Shown in pieces: positions 4,935 to 5,020 of a stretch of 5,020 nt of DNA. The DNA comes from Actinomycetota bacterium (GTDB lineage Bacteria > Actinomycetota > Coriobacteriia > Anaerosomatales > Anaerosomataceae). The DNA lies in assembly GCA_011372845.1 (NCBI GenBank), contig DSAI01000082.1, forward strand, positions 1 through 5,020. Reading direction: 5' to 3'. Below the pieces are notes generated by a model. It was not told where the DNA came from, did not search any database, and saw only the letters and a program-made list of their open reading frames with translations. The translations under genes were made by a program, and so were the position numbers. How positions within the stretch are numbered: the stretch's first letter is position 1; each line of letters opens with the position of its first letter.

Positions 4935-5020
4935 TAACGTGTCCTCGTGGAGCGAGGACGGAAGTCTCCGAGCCCCGCAGGCCTTCGACGGGGTATCCGT
5001 CATGGAGGCGGGGCCGATAG
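4935..5020 (+). ncRNA. Possible structured leader RNA, class not recognised, cut by window edge
   Basis: No gene is recognised from 4873 to the window end. After the candidate promoter there are three strong stems. Stem 1 is GTCCTCG/CGAGGAC (4941-4947 with 4953-4959, 5-nt loop). Stem 2 is GCCCCGC/GCGGGGC (4972-4978 with 5008-5014). Stem 3, GACGG/CCGTC (4987-4991 with 4997-5001), is nested in stem 2. CTCC (4966-4969) could also pair with GGAG (5004-5007) as a pseudoknot. Such dense pairing right after a promoter suggests a riboswitch or attenuator leader, but I cannot name a class. High GC makes chance stems likely, and an ATG at 5002 leaves open a coding start here instead. Confidence 0.3.

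Noticed and set aside
4739..5020. Open frame running from inside lysR to the window end
   Set aside because: It mostly overlaps lysR in another frame, is Arg/Ser-rich without a recognisable domain, and crosses the promoter-like and hairpin region.
4873..5020. tRNA or RNase P RNA gene after lysR
   Set aside because: No cloverleaf or conserved T-loop could be fitted, and the partial resemblance of the GGAAGTC segment to an RNase P conserved region lacks the flanking conserved bases.

Overview
This is a high-GC bacterial window with densely packed genes and frequent GTG starts. The combination of an archaeal-type PEP carboxylase, a small RLSD-motif protein and a CbiMQO-type metal importer suggests an actinobacterial lineage, possibly a Coriobacteriia-like anaerobe. 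That placement is an inference and not firm. It holds seven genes: one cut by the left edge, six complete.

Layout. (1) Positions 1-845, plus strand: the C-terminal 189 residues of an archaeal-type phosphoenolpyruvate carboxylase, then a small 81-residue protein probably in the same transcript. (2) Positions 856-3867, minus strand: a four-gene operon in the order fur-family regulator, cbiM-like substrate-specificity subunit, cbiQ-like T subunit, cbiO-like ATPase. Every junction is a stop/start overlap (TGATG, TGATG, ATGA). The minus-strand operon converges on the plus-strand pair with a 10-bp gap, and a short hairpin there contains both stop codons. (3) Positions 3985-4872, plus strand: a CysL-like LysR regulator, divergent from the operon. 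(4) Positions 4873-5020: no gene recognised; there is a plausible plus-strand promoter followed by a stretch with strong RNA hairpin potential, cut by the right edge.

How it works together. The operon looks like a self-contained, metal-regulated energy-coupling-factor (ECF) importer for a divalent transition metal. The Fur-family repressor is encoded first and is translationally coupled to the transporter. A perfect 15-3-15 inverted repeat (3875-3907) sits in the fur/lysR divergent region; its core TGAGAA-GCG-TTCTCA fits the general Fur-family pattern TGAnAAnnnTTnTCA. CbiM carries an unusual insertion of three 10-residue His/Asp/Glu repeats, and no CbiN/NikN partner is visible. The annotation name is cobalt/nickel, but Fur-family control plus the His/acidic loop leaves zinc (or nickel) as a serious alternative.

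Most worth a second look: the nested palindrome, the His/acidic repeat loop in CbiM with no N subunit, the hairpin made of two convergent stop codons, and the structured leader-like sequence at the right end.
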